The notes beneath the pieces are model-generated. The model did no database searches and was not told where the DNA came from. It was given only the letters and a program-made list of their open reading frames with translations. This document shows, in pieces, positions 1 to 8,400 of a DNA stretch of 19,840 bases. Both the position numbers and the translations under genes were made by a program. Position 1 is the stretch's first letter. Each line of letters starts with the position of its first letter. Source of the DNA: an uncultured Clostridia bacterium (GTDB taxonomy: Bacteria > Bacillota > Clostridia > Oscillospirales > Acutalibacteraceae); NCBI GenBank assembly GCA_946187095.1, contig CAMHPW010000002.1, positions 1-19,840 on the forward strand, read 5' to 3'.

Positions 1-250
1 TTTAACACATTTAATCACTAATGTCAATGTTTTTAATTACTTAAAATTGCTCCTGTCTATCATATTTTTGATATGTATGTGATCCGGACACGCTTCTGCT
101 TCTATTATAACGTGAGTTCGATAGGTAAGATTGCCCACGTTGTTAATTCATAAAAGCATATCAACACTCGGCAGATTTACGAAGTGGAAAATTTGTTGAG
201 TGTGAAATTGTCAATATTACCTGACGCGAAAGAGTAACCGCCAATCAAAC
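1..250. other. Intergenic region without a recognisable gene
   Basis: No frame here gives a start codon with a ribosome binding site and a convincing product. One forward frame stays open from base 2 to about 90, but it is AT-rich, has no visible start and looks like chance. Short inverted pairs (AACGTG at 109-114 with CACGTT at 136-141; ACACTC near 164 with GAGTGT near 200) are too short to call. It may be the downstream edge of whatever lies left of the window. Confidence 0.4.
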
Positions 251-258
251 CAAACTAA

Positions 259-298
259 AAAAGCTGAAGCAAGAATATTTGTTCTTGTTTCAGCTTTT
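259..298 (-). terminator. Rho-independent terminator of the 1607-residue surface protein gene
   Basis: A long hairpin lies about 50 bp past the stop codon at 351. The arms 259-275 and 282-298 pair over 17 positions with one G-T wobble and a 6-nt loop. Read on the minus strand, the stem is followed by a run of six T. The plus-strand side has only four T after the stem, so it mainly serves the minus-strand gene. Confidence 0.85.
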
Positions 299-350
299 CA
301 AATATTCAGTTTCAAACAATAGTATGATGTGACGATTTTTAATATCGTGC

Positions 351-3300
351 TTATACTACGGTGACTATGAAATATGTTTTGATAACCGTATTGTTTTTAT
401 CCTCTGCTTTTATACAGATATCATAATCGGTTGCTTTGGACGGCTTGACGGAAACGGCTGCATTTTCACTGAAATCCTGCTGAACAGTCCATTTTGTCTG
501 ACTTTTCTGTTTGTAGAATACAGCATATCTGTAATCGCCCGCACCGCCCTTTGCGGAACATTTCACCTCAACACTTTCACCCTTTTTAATTTCCGTTGAC
601 GAAATCGTTGAGGTATTCTGCAGTTGGTTAAAGACAGTTACTGTCATCATTTTCTTTACGACGGTACCCGATGAGCCTTTTACTTTGACGCAGATATCAT
701 ATTTTGTTGCCTTTGCAGGTTGGAATTTTACTGTATCATTCGTACTGAAATCCTGTGCGGTAGTCCATTTTGACTGTGAAGCCTGCTTGTAAAGCACCTG
801 ATATTCATAATATTCCCTTTCGCCCTTCGCACGGCAGTTGACAGTCACGGTATTGCCGAGTGTCACATTGGAGGCGGAAACAGTGGATTCATTTGTCAGA
901 GGTTCTATTTTCTTTACATGAACGGTGAAATATCTCTTTTCAACGGTGCCTGCTTCGTCCTTGACCTTTACACAGATATCATAATCGCCTGCATTGGCAG
1001 GGGTAATGGTTTCACAGCTATAGTAATATCCGTTCATATATGTATACTCATTTTTGACGGTCCATTTTTGGGAGGAGGCATTTTTATACAGTACGGAATA
1101 CTGATAGTTTCTATTCCACTCATATCCGGAATAAAAGCCTCCTGCCGAACTGGGATAAACATATACGCTGTCACCCTTGAAAATGGTGTCGGAACTGATA
1201 TAGGAAGTGTTTTCAAGCTTATTCAGCACTTGTACAGTAAAGTATTTTGCGGAAACTTTTCCCGTACCATCTTTGGCTTTTACACAAATGTCATAATTTA
1301 CCGCATAAGACGGTTTTATCTGTACGGACGTATTGCTGCTGTAATCCTGTTTGATTGTCCATTTCTTTCCGGAACTCTGCTTGTAATAGACAGCGTATGT
1401 ATAATTGCCGTCACCGTAGTCGGCATTAGCATTGACGGTTATGCTCTGTCCCAGAACGATCCTTTTTGCCGAAACTTCGGATTTGTTGGTAAACAGGAAT
1501 TCGCATGGAATATTACAGTCTTTTGCATATTGGTGTGCAGGTGAGCCTTCTTCTGCTTTGATGATCAGTCCCGAATTACTGCTGAATACATGGTCAATGT
1601 AAGTCCCTCCGGCATAAAATTCATTGGGATTATGGTATATTTCGATGTCATTGTGAATGGTGATATCCGAAAGTTTTGTTTTATTGAATGAACCACAGGC
1701 AAGATAGGCGATATTCTTGGGAACGGTATAGGAACCTCTTTTGGTTGTCGGGAAACGGAGAATTAATGTTTTATCCTTGTTGAAAAGAATACCGTCTTTT
1801 GATGAATAATTTGGGTTATTTTCACTGACATTGATGTTTCTCAGCCTTATACAGTTGAAAAATACCGGATAATATGCAGAATAATCGTAATATCCATAGT
1901 CAAATTTTTGATATTCTCCCAAATAGGCAACATTTTCGGGTATATTGATTTCCGTCAGATATTTGCAGTTGTCGAAAGCATTGCTGCATAATGCATTCAC
2001 ATTTTCGGGAATGGTAAAAACTCCCTGTCTTGCAGGCGGATAACGAATCAGTTGTGTTTTGGTCTTATTGAATAAAATGCCGTTTTCCGCTGAATAGTTC
2101 GGATTGTTCTCACTTACGAAGAAATTTTCGATATTCTCACATTCTAAAAATGCACTGTCCAGATATGCATTATCACCGAGTGTGACCGTTTTCAGCTTAG
2201 GAGATGAGCCGAGCCAATTCAGAGAAACTTTCTGTTTACCTGTTCCGATTGTCAAATTCGTCAAATTTTTTAATGTCATGATGGAATCATAAATATAAAC
2301 TTGTGCAGGGTTACAGTTCAGCGTCAAATCTGTCAGTCCGCTGCACCCATAAATGCAGTCTATATTCAGCTCTGTTATATTATCAGAGAAATTCAGGCTT
2401 TTCAGGCTTTTACAATACGAAAAGGCACGATATTTAATTTTTGTAACACTGTCGGGAATCGTGATATTTTTGAGTTTCTGACAGTCCTCGAATGCGTAAT
2501 CGGAAATGATTGTGATATTTTTTGACATAACAACATTTTCAAGATTCGTGCAGCTTTCAAACGCCGAAGAACCGATATTTGTTACACTGTCCGCCATGAC
2601 AATGCTTTTCAGAGGATAAAAACAATAAAATGCTTTCCTGCCGATGGTTGTCACACTGTCCGGAATCACAATATTGATATAATCATAATATCCATAGCTT
2701 TGATAAAAAGCTTCTTCTCCTATTTCGGTTACTTTGTGTCCATTTACTTCATTCGGAATGACAACATCTATTTCTTGTTTTTCCTCGTCAAATATTGTAA
2801 AATCCATCAGAAAATCCGTCAGAACAGCCGTGCCGTCACGTTTTAATAAATACCTGAAAATATCATCTTCAAATTCAGTGACAACATCGTTTTCTGTTAT
2901 TGCAATCCATTCAAGGTCATCATCCTCATTTTCGGCAACAGCATAACTCAAAGGAGATTCCAAATCCGACATATCAAGTTTTGCATAGAAATGATAAGGG
3001 GAATAATTTCCCTGCGGAATCGTAACGGCAAATGAGCAATTTTTTTCAGAAATATGATAAAAATCCCTTAATAATGAATCCCCGTATACTTTGAACTGCC
3101 TATTATTTCCCGTGCTGTGACCCAATGTATGACCTATAAACACATTATCTTCCGTTTCATACATAAAGAACATTTCACCATTGATATTACAGCGTTTTCT
3201 TGAAAGAATATTGTCAGGGGCACCTGCATATACCCATTCATATTCGTCAGCGGGCTCTGTAACGACAGCATAGCTGACAGACCACAATGTTTTGTCATCA

Positions 3301-5174
3301 CCCGTTGTATCAAACTTCACGGCAATATAGGCTTTTGAACTGAGGGTAACGCATATATTGTCAAAACTGTTATAGGTTATTTCATAATCTTCTTCATATG
3401 CACCCCACATATCATCCCATTGTTTGTCGGCACGGACTTTGAATTCATATCTGCCTGCCGCAAGCAAAGGTGTTATGCCCTGATATATGCCTGTTGTTTC
3501 GGTTTCATACAGGGGAATGTCATTATATCCTCCCCAATCGGTCATGGAACCGCATACTCCGTATTTGGTGTCTTCAACGGGTACGACCGGCGGTTCCTGT
3601 CCTGCCGGCTTGCCCGCATACTGTTCGGATTTCAGTACATTGTCCGTGATAACGGCAAAGGATACGGGCCAGATAATGTAATCATCACCGGTCGTGTCAA
3701 ACAATACAAGAATATCCGATGTTTCATCAATAACTGCACTTAAATTTGTCTGACTGCAGTTTGTTCTGTCATATTCTTTTTCATAGACTCCCCAGCTGTC
3801 ATCCCAGGCACCGTCGGCACGGACTTTGAATTCATGCTGACCTGCCGGAACATTTTTGACCATGCCGACATATTTGCCGTCAGTGTATTCATACATGGGA
3901 ATATCCGCCGTCCAACGTGTCATACTTCCGATAATGCTGTATTTGCTTGCATTGATTTCTTCCGTTGTACAGTACGATACAGGCCAGACTATTTCATCAT
4001 CACCGTTTGTGTCTATCGTTACGATGAGGTCAGCCGTATTTTTTACGGTAACACGGCAGTTTGTCTGACTGATCATTGTTCTGTCGTAATTTGCTTCATA
4101 CTCGCCCCAGTACTCGTCCCACATACCGTCCGCACGGACTTTGAATTCATAGCTTCCGGCTTTCAGGTCTTTGCAGACACCTGTATAAATGCCGTCACCG
4201 TCAATATCCGTCATGGGAATGTCATATTTCCAGTTCGTCATAGAACCGATAATGCCGTATTTCATTTCGGGTTCATCTCCGGGTTCATCTCCGGGTTCGT
4301 TTCCGGGTTCGTTTCCGGGTTCATTTCCGGGTTTATTTTCCATAGTCTTGCCCGTATATTCTTCAGATACCAGTACGTTATTCGTGATGACCGCAAAGGA
4401 TACAGGCCATACGATGTCATCATCACCGGTGGTATCAAAAAATACAAAAATATCCGATGTTTCATCAAGCTCTGCACTTAAATTTGTCTGACTGCAGTTT
4501 GTTCTGTCATATTCTTCTTCATAGACTCCCCAGCTGTCATCCCAGGCACCGTCGGCACGGACTTTGAATTCATGCTGACCTGCCGGAACATCTTTGCATA
4601 TGCCGACATATTTGCCGTATGCATATTCATACATGGGAATATCGGAACTCCAGCTTGTCATAGAGCCGACAATACCGTATCTGCCGGGGTTCACTTCTTC
4701 CGTTGTACAGTACGATACAGGCCAGAGTACCTCATCAGGGCCGCTTGTATCGAGCATAACAATGAGATCAGTCGTGTTCTTTACGGTAATATGACAGTTG
4801 GTCTGACTGTTCATTGTTCTGTCTTCATTTTCTTCATAGGCACCCCAGCAGTCGCTCCACGTATTGTCCGCACGGACTTTGAATTCATAGCTTCCGGCTT
4901 TCAGGTTCTTACAGATACCTGTATAAATGCCGTCACCGTCGATATCCGTCATGGGAATGTCATCATCATAGCCCCAGCCCGTCATGGAACCGACTATGCC
5001 GAGGCTATGATGTTCAAAATAGGTGTCAATTTCACCTTTATTGAAATAATCACGGGCGGAAACGGACAGGTTGGTTCCAACAAGCTGTCCGGCTGAAGTC
5101 AGACCGGAGCCTGCAATCACTGCTGCCGAAAGTGTCCAGGCAAGAGCTTTGCGGAAATAGTTTTCTTCTTTCAT
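351..5174 (-). CDS. Large secreted multidomain protein: X25-like carbohydrate-binding repeats, BspA-like LRRs, triple-tyrosine repeats
   Basis: A 1607-residue secreted protein. The ATG at 5174 is chosen because GGAGG lies 8 bases upstream; the longer reading from TTG at 5189 would start inside that ribosome binding site. Residues 1 to about 40 form a signal peptide (KEENYFRK, then a hydrophobic stretch). Residues about 58-680 hold five copies of a ~100-residue module with GSMTxW, AGxxEFKVRAD, WGxYE and DTTGDD motifs, plus a degenerate sixth to about 760. It resembles the X25 starch-binding-type module of pullulanases, so binding of alpha-glucan is an inference. Copies 2 and 3 are joined by a PGNEP/PGDEP linker. 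Residues about 800-1225 are BspA-type leucine-rich repeats (IPDSVTxIGxxAFxxC pattern). Residues about 1230-1607 are four triple-tyrosine repeats ending in YDICVKxKD...YFTVxV. No catalytic domain, LPXTG or dockerin is seen; how it stays at the surface is unknown. Confidence 0.88.
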   Translation of the reverse strand: MKEENYFRKALAWTLSAAVIAGSGLTSAGQLVGTNLSVSARDYFNKGEIDTYFEHHSLGIVGSMTGWGYDDDIPMTDIDGDGIYTGICKNLKAGSYEFKVRADNTWSDCWGAYEENEDRTMNSQTNCHITVKNTTDLIVMLDTSGPDEVLWPVSYCTTEEVNPGRYGIVGSMTSWSSDIPMYEYAYGKYVGICKDVPAGQHEFKVRADGAWDDSWGVYEEEYDRTNCSQTNLSAELDETSDIFVFFDTTGDDDIVWPVSFAVITNNVLVSEEYTGKTMENKPGNEPGNEPGNEPGDEPGDEPEMKYGIIGSMTNWKYDIPMTDIDGDGIYTGVCKDLKAGSYEFKVRADGMWDEYWGEYEANYDRTMISQTNCRVTVKNTADLIVTIDTNGDDEIVWPVSYCTTEEINASKYSIIGSMTRWTADIPMYEYTDGKYVGMVKNVPAGQHEFKVRADGAWDDSWGVYEKEYDRTNCSQTNLSAVIDETSDILVLFDTTGDDYIIWPVSFAVITDNVLKSEQYAGKPAGQEPPVVPVEDTKYGVCGSMTDWGGYNDIPLYETETTGIYQGITPLLAAGRYEFKVRADKQWDDMWGAYEEDYEITYNSFDNICVTLSSKAYIAVKFDTTGDDKTLWSVSYAVVTEPADEYEWVYAGAPDNILSRKRCNINGEMFFMYETEDNVFIGHTLGHSTGNNRQFKVYGDSLLRDFYHISEKNCSFAVTIPQGNYSPYHFYAKLDMSDLESPLSYAVAENEDDDLEWIAITENDVVTEFEDDIFRYLLKRDGTAVLTDFLMDFTIFDEEKQEIDVVIPNEVNGHKVTEIGEEAFYQSYGYYDYINIVIPDSVTTIGRKAFYCFYPLKSIVMADSVTNIGSSAFESCTNLENVVMSKNITIISDYAFEDCQKLKNITIPDSVTKIKYRAFSYCKSLKSLNFSDNITELNIDCIYGCSGLTDLTLNCNPAQVYIYDSIMTLKNLTNLTIGTGKQKVSLNWLGSSPKLKTVTLGDNAYLDSAFLECENIENFFVSENNPNYSAENGILFNKTKTQLIRYPPARQGVFTIPENVNALCSNAFDNCKYLTEINIPENVAYLGEYQKFDYGYYDYSAYYPVFFNCIRLRNINVSENNPNYSSKDGILFNKDKTLILRFPTTKRGSYTVPKNIAYLACGSFNKTKLSDITIHNDIEIYHNPNEFYAGGTYIDHVFSSNSGLIIKAEEGSPAHQYAKDCNIPCEFLFTNKSEVSAKRIVLGQSITVNANADYGDGNYTYAVYYKQSSGKKWTIKQDYSSNTSVQIKPSYAVNYDICVKAKDGTGKVSAKYFTVQVLNKLENTSYISSDTIFKGDSVYVYPSSAGGFYSGYEWNRNYQYSVLYKNASSQKWTVKNEYTYMNGYYYSCETITPANAGDYDICVKVKDEAGTVEKRYFTVHVKKIEPLTNESTVSASNVTLGNTVTVNCRAKGEREYYEYQVLYKQASQSKWTTAQDFSTNDTVKFQPAKATKYDICVKVKGSSGTVVKKMMTVTVFNQLQNTSTISSTEIKKGESVEVKCSAKGGAGDYRYAVFYKQKSQTKWTVQQDFSENAAVSVKPSKATDYDICIKAEDKNNTVIKTYFIVTVV
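3640..5000 (-). repeat. Tandem duplication of a two-module X25-like unit
   Basis: Modules 1+2 (about 5000-4380) and 3+4 (about 4256-3640) are copies of one two-module unit, not four independent modules. Odd copies share YTGxCKxLKAGSYEFKVRAD and even copies share YVGxxKxVPAGQHEFKVRAD. Matching DNA lies at a fixed offset of 738 bp (for example the GGACTTTGAATTCATGCTGA block at 3821 and again at 4559). The first module of pair one has two extra codons (744-bp offset at its start). Confidence 0.85.
4269..4328 (-). repeat. 12-bp minisatellite encoding the Pro-Gly-Asn/Asp-Glu linker
   Basis: Five tandem 12-bp units of the form GGGTTC(A/G)T(C/T)TCC on the plus strand, encoding (PG(N/D)E) on the minus strand. 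They form the flexible linker between X25-like modules 2 and 3. Copy number is likely to vary between strains by slippage. Confidence 0.85.
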
Positions 5175-5209
5175 ACACAAAACCTCCAAATAATAAATTT
5201 TGTATGAAT

Positions 5210-5238
5210 ATTATATAATCTTTTTATAAAAAAGTAAA
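5210..5238 (-). promoter_or_regulatory. Promoter of the 1607-residue surface protein gene
   Basis: On the minus strand, TTTACT (5238-5233) and TATAAT (5215-5210) are 17 bp apart. Transcription would start near 5203, about 29 bp before the ATG. The -10 is consensus and the -35 matches four of six. Confidence 0.6.
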
Positions 5239-5255
5239 TATTTTTATGAAAATAA

Positions 5256-5290
5256 TAAAACATAAAAATTCATACAATTTTTATGTTTTA
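5256..5290. repeat. Perfect 15-bp inverted repeat between divergent promoters
   Basis: TAAAACATAAAAATT (5256-5270), a 5-base spacer, then its exact reverse complement (5276-5290). It sits between the outward promoters of the two giant surface-protein genes, 18 bp from each -35. It is AT-rich and symmetric, which fits an operator shared by both genes. It lies upstream of both starts, so it is not a terminator for either. A related inverted 9-mer (TTGTATGAA at 5200-5208, TTCATACAA at 5269-5277) links it to the minus-strand start region. Confidence 0.7.
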
Positions 5291-5307
5291 GTTAAGGACA
5301 TTAAAAA

Positions 5308-5336
5308 TTGACATTAAAAACTCATAATGGTATAAT
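5308..5336 (+). promoter_or_regulatory. Consensus promoter of the 1866-residue surface protein gene
   Basis: TTGACA (5308-5313) and TATAAT (5331-5336) are separated by exactly 17 bp, a full match to the housekeeping consensus. The start near 5343 gives a 5' leader of about 110 nt before the ATG at 5453. Confidence 0.85.
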
Positions 5337-5452
5337 TGTCGGAAGATATTCCTGTATGCAAATCACGCTGTCCCATGCATACAGAGACCATTTCGGAAAG
5401 GAGAAATATATTTGTCAAAAAGACAGCTAAAATGAATAAAGGAGGTTTTTTT

Positions 5453-8400
5453 ATGCAGAAAAATTTAAAAGGCTGCGGCAGACGTGTTTTGACATCACTT
5501 CTGGCGGCACTGCTTGTAACAGGCAGTTGTCCCGTATCACCGCTGATGACGGCTGATGCAGTCTATACCCACCCCGAAGGCGTTATCTCTCAGAAATGTT
5601 TTTACTTTCCGTGGCTGAACGATCCAACAGACGATTTCCTGATGGACGATGATCCCTCTACCTGCTGGAATGTTTCCGCCTATAGCGGAAGTGTAGGTAT
5701 GCCAAACGGAGATGATTGGATTAGCGGCTACTGCTGTGTTGATTTCAACGTAGGTTCCTATCTGAACTATATGTACGGAACTAATGATCCCGATGCTCCC
5801 GAAAGAACAGTCACTCCGTCGGGCATTGTCCTGACAACTGCCGATTCGGATGTATTTGAGGCCGATGCCGTCCCCGTATCATGGACGCTTTACGGTTACA
5901 ATAACGACTCCGGCGGCTATTATGACGATCCCGGAATGGGCGGTAGCGGACACTATGAGTATGATGAATACGGAAACGAATATTGGGTTGATGACGGCGG
6001 CGGTGATCCCGGATATTATGGCGGTTCCTCTACGGAATGGATTTATCTTACTTCCGACACCATGTACTATGCCGAACCGGCTACAGATTATTCGTTCTAT
6101 TTTGACAGCTATCAGGGATATTCACGCTTTCTCTTTGTCGTCGATCAGATTGCCAATGATTCCTGCGAATGTTGCCAACTTGCAGAACTCCGTCTGATTG
6201 GCAGTACAAGTGAATGGGGCAGTATCGGTCTGACATATGACGATACAGACGGCAGCTATTTGATTCAGAGTGCTTCCGATTGGGATACATTGAAAAATGC
6301 CATAGAAAATCAAAGCAGCGATGATATTTGGTGGGACACCAAAACATTCAAGCTCACAAACGATATCACGGTAAATTCCACGATAGGCAGTGAGGAATTT
6401 CCGTTCAATTCCGTTTTTGACGGAAACGGTCATACTATCACTTATTCGGGCAGTTTCACTCTCTTTGCAAGAACCGACAGCAGTGCCGTTATCAAAAATC
6501 TGACACTCAACAGCCTCAACGACAGCGGAATTACCTGCAACACTACGGAATCTTACACTTATCTGGGCAGTATTGTCGGATATAACAAGGGTGTTGTGAT
6601 GAACTGCACCAATAATGCTCCTGTCGTTCTGACAGGCAATGACGACGTTGAAAACTGCTGTACAGGCGGTATTGTCGGATTCAACTACAACGGCAAGATC
6701 ATCAACTGCGTCAACAATGCCAATGTAACGGGATTTCAGAAAGTCGGTGGCATTGTCGGATATGATTACAGTGATTTTCAGATGTACACAGGCAGTACGG
6801 CTGTCATAGGCTGTACCAACAACGGCTGTGTTGCATTGAGTATTGATTCACCACAGGAAGGTGATTGCTGCGGCGGCATTATCGGTTATCTTGGCTGCGC
6901 TGATGATTCATCGGGTAATGAAGAAATCAAGCATCATGTCGTTGCCAACGTCACACGGCATGATAATATTATCGGCGGCTGCAATAACGAGAATTACAGT
7001 GCAAATATCTCGAATTTTGATGTACGCTGCAACTACACTACCGATGAAAATGCCGTGGAAACAACGGAAATCGGCGGTCTTTATAGAGCCCTGATGTTGG
7101 ATATCGCCCAAAACCTGTCGATAGAATTCCCGAGCCTGGCAGTTTTCATTGACGACTATATCGGACAAACTACACTTGCCGATGTACGTGAGGACTATTC
7201 AAGATTTACGCTCGTTGAACACCCGGATTATTATTTCGGAAACGGCGAAACCGTATGGCTTGACATAACATATAACGGTGATACTCCCGATGGTTACAGA
7301 TATGTACAGGGAAACACTGCAGGCAATTTCACAGAGGGAAATTTGTCGGACACTTACGGATATTATGACGGAAATAACACAGATACATGGTATTATGCAG
7401 ACATACCGTCCTCACTCAGCGGCATGGTGACAGTAGAGCCTTATTCACAGATGAGTGAAAGCACCATTACATTCAACACCAACGGCGGAAGTACCGTTTC
7501 TCCCATCACTCAGGCTGTCGGCACAGCAGTAACCGCCCCTGCAAATCCCACAAAAGAGGGATATACTTTTGACGGCTGGGAACCCGAACTCCCCGAAACG
7601 ATGCCTGCAAACGATATGACCGTAACAGCCAAATGGAAAGCCAATCGCTACACCATTACGTTTGACACAGCCGGCGGTACGGCACTTGCTCCCATCACAA
7701 AGGAATACGGCGAAACAATAACCGCCCCCGAAAATCCCACAAAAACAGGCTATACTTTTGCAGGTTGGAGCAATGAAATTCCCTCCACCATGCCTGCCGA
7801 AAATATCACAATTACAGCAAATTGGACTGTCAATCAGTATACCATCACATTTGATACGAACGGTGGCAGTACCGTAGATTCCATCACACAGGATTACGGC
7901 ACAGCCGTAACCGCCCCCGAAAATCCCACAAAAACAGGCTATACTTTTGCAGGTTGGAACAATGAAATTCCCTCCACCATGCCTGCCGAAAATATAACCA
8001 TTACGGCAAACTGGACTGTCAATCAGTACACCATTACATTTGACACCAACGGCGGCAGTGAAATTCCTGCTATCACACAGGATTACGGCACAGCAGTGAC
8101 TGCCCCCGAAAATCCCACAAAAGAGGGTTATACCTTTACAGGCTGGGATAAAGCAATTCCCACAACTATGCCTGCCGAAGATATGACCATTACGGCACAT
8201 TGGGCAGTCAATCCCCACACTGTCACATTCAAAAATGATGACGGAAGTGTAATTTCAACCGTTACACGGGACTATGGCGAAACAATTACACCGCCTGCCG
8301 CTCCCGAAAAAGAGGGTTATACCTTTGCGGGCTGGAATCCCGAACTTCCCACTACCATGCCTGATGAAGATATCACGGTAACGGCACAGTGGACACCCAA

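Noticed and set aside
3834-4481. Plus-strand frame of 215 codons opposite the X25-like modules
   Set aside because: It mirrors the module duplication on the opposite strand and lacks a ribosome binding site; the minus-strand protein has signal peptide, domains and terminator.
5336-5452. Upstream in-frame start for the giant plus-strand protein
   Set aside because: It begins inside the -10 box of the consensus promoter and would put 39 residues before the signal peptide; the ATG at 5453 has an ideal GGAGG.
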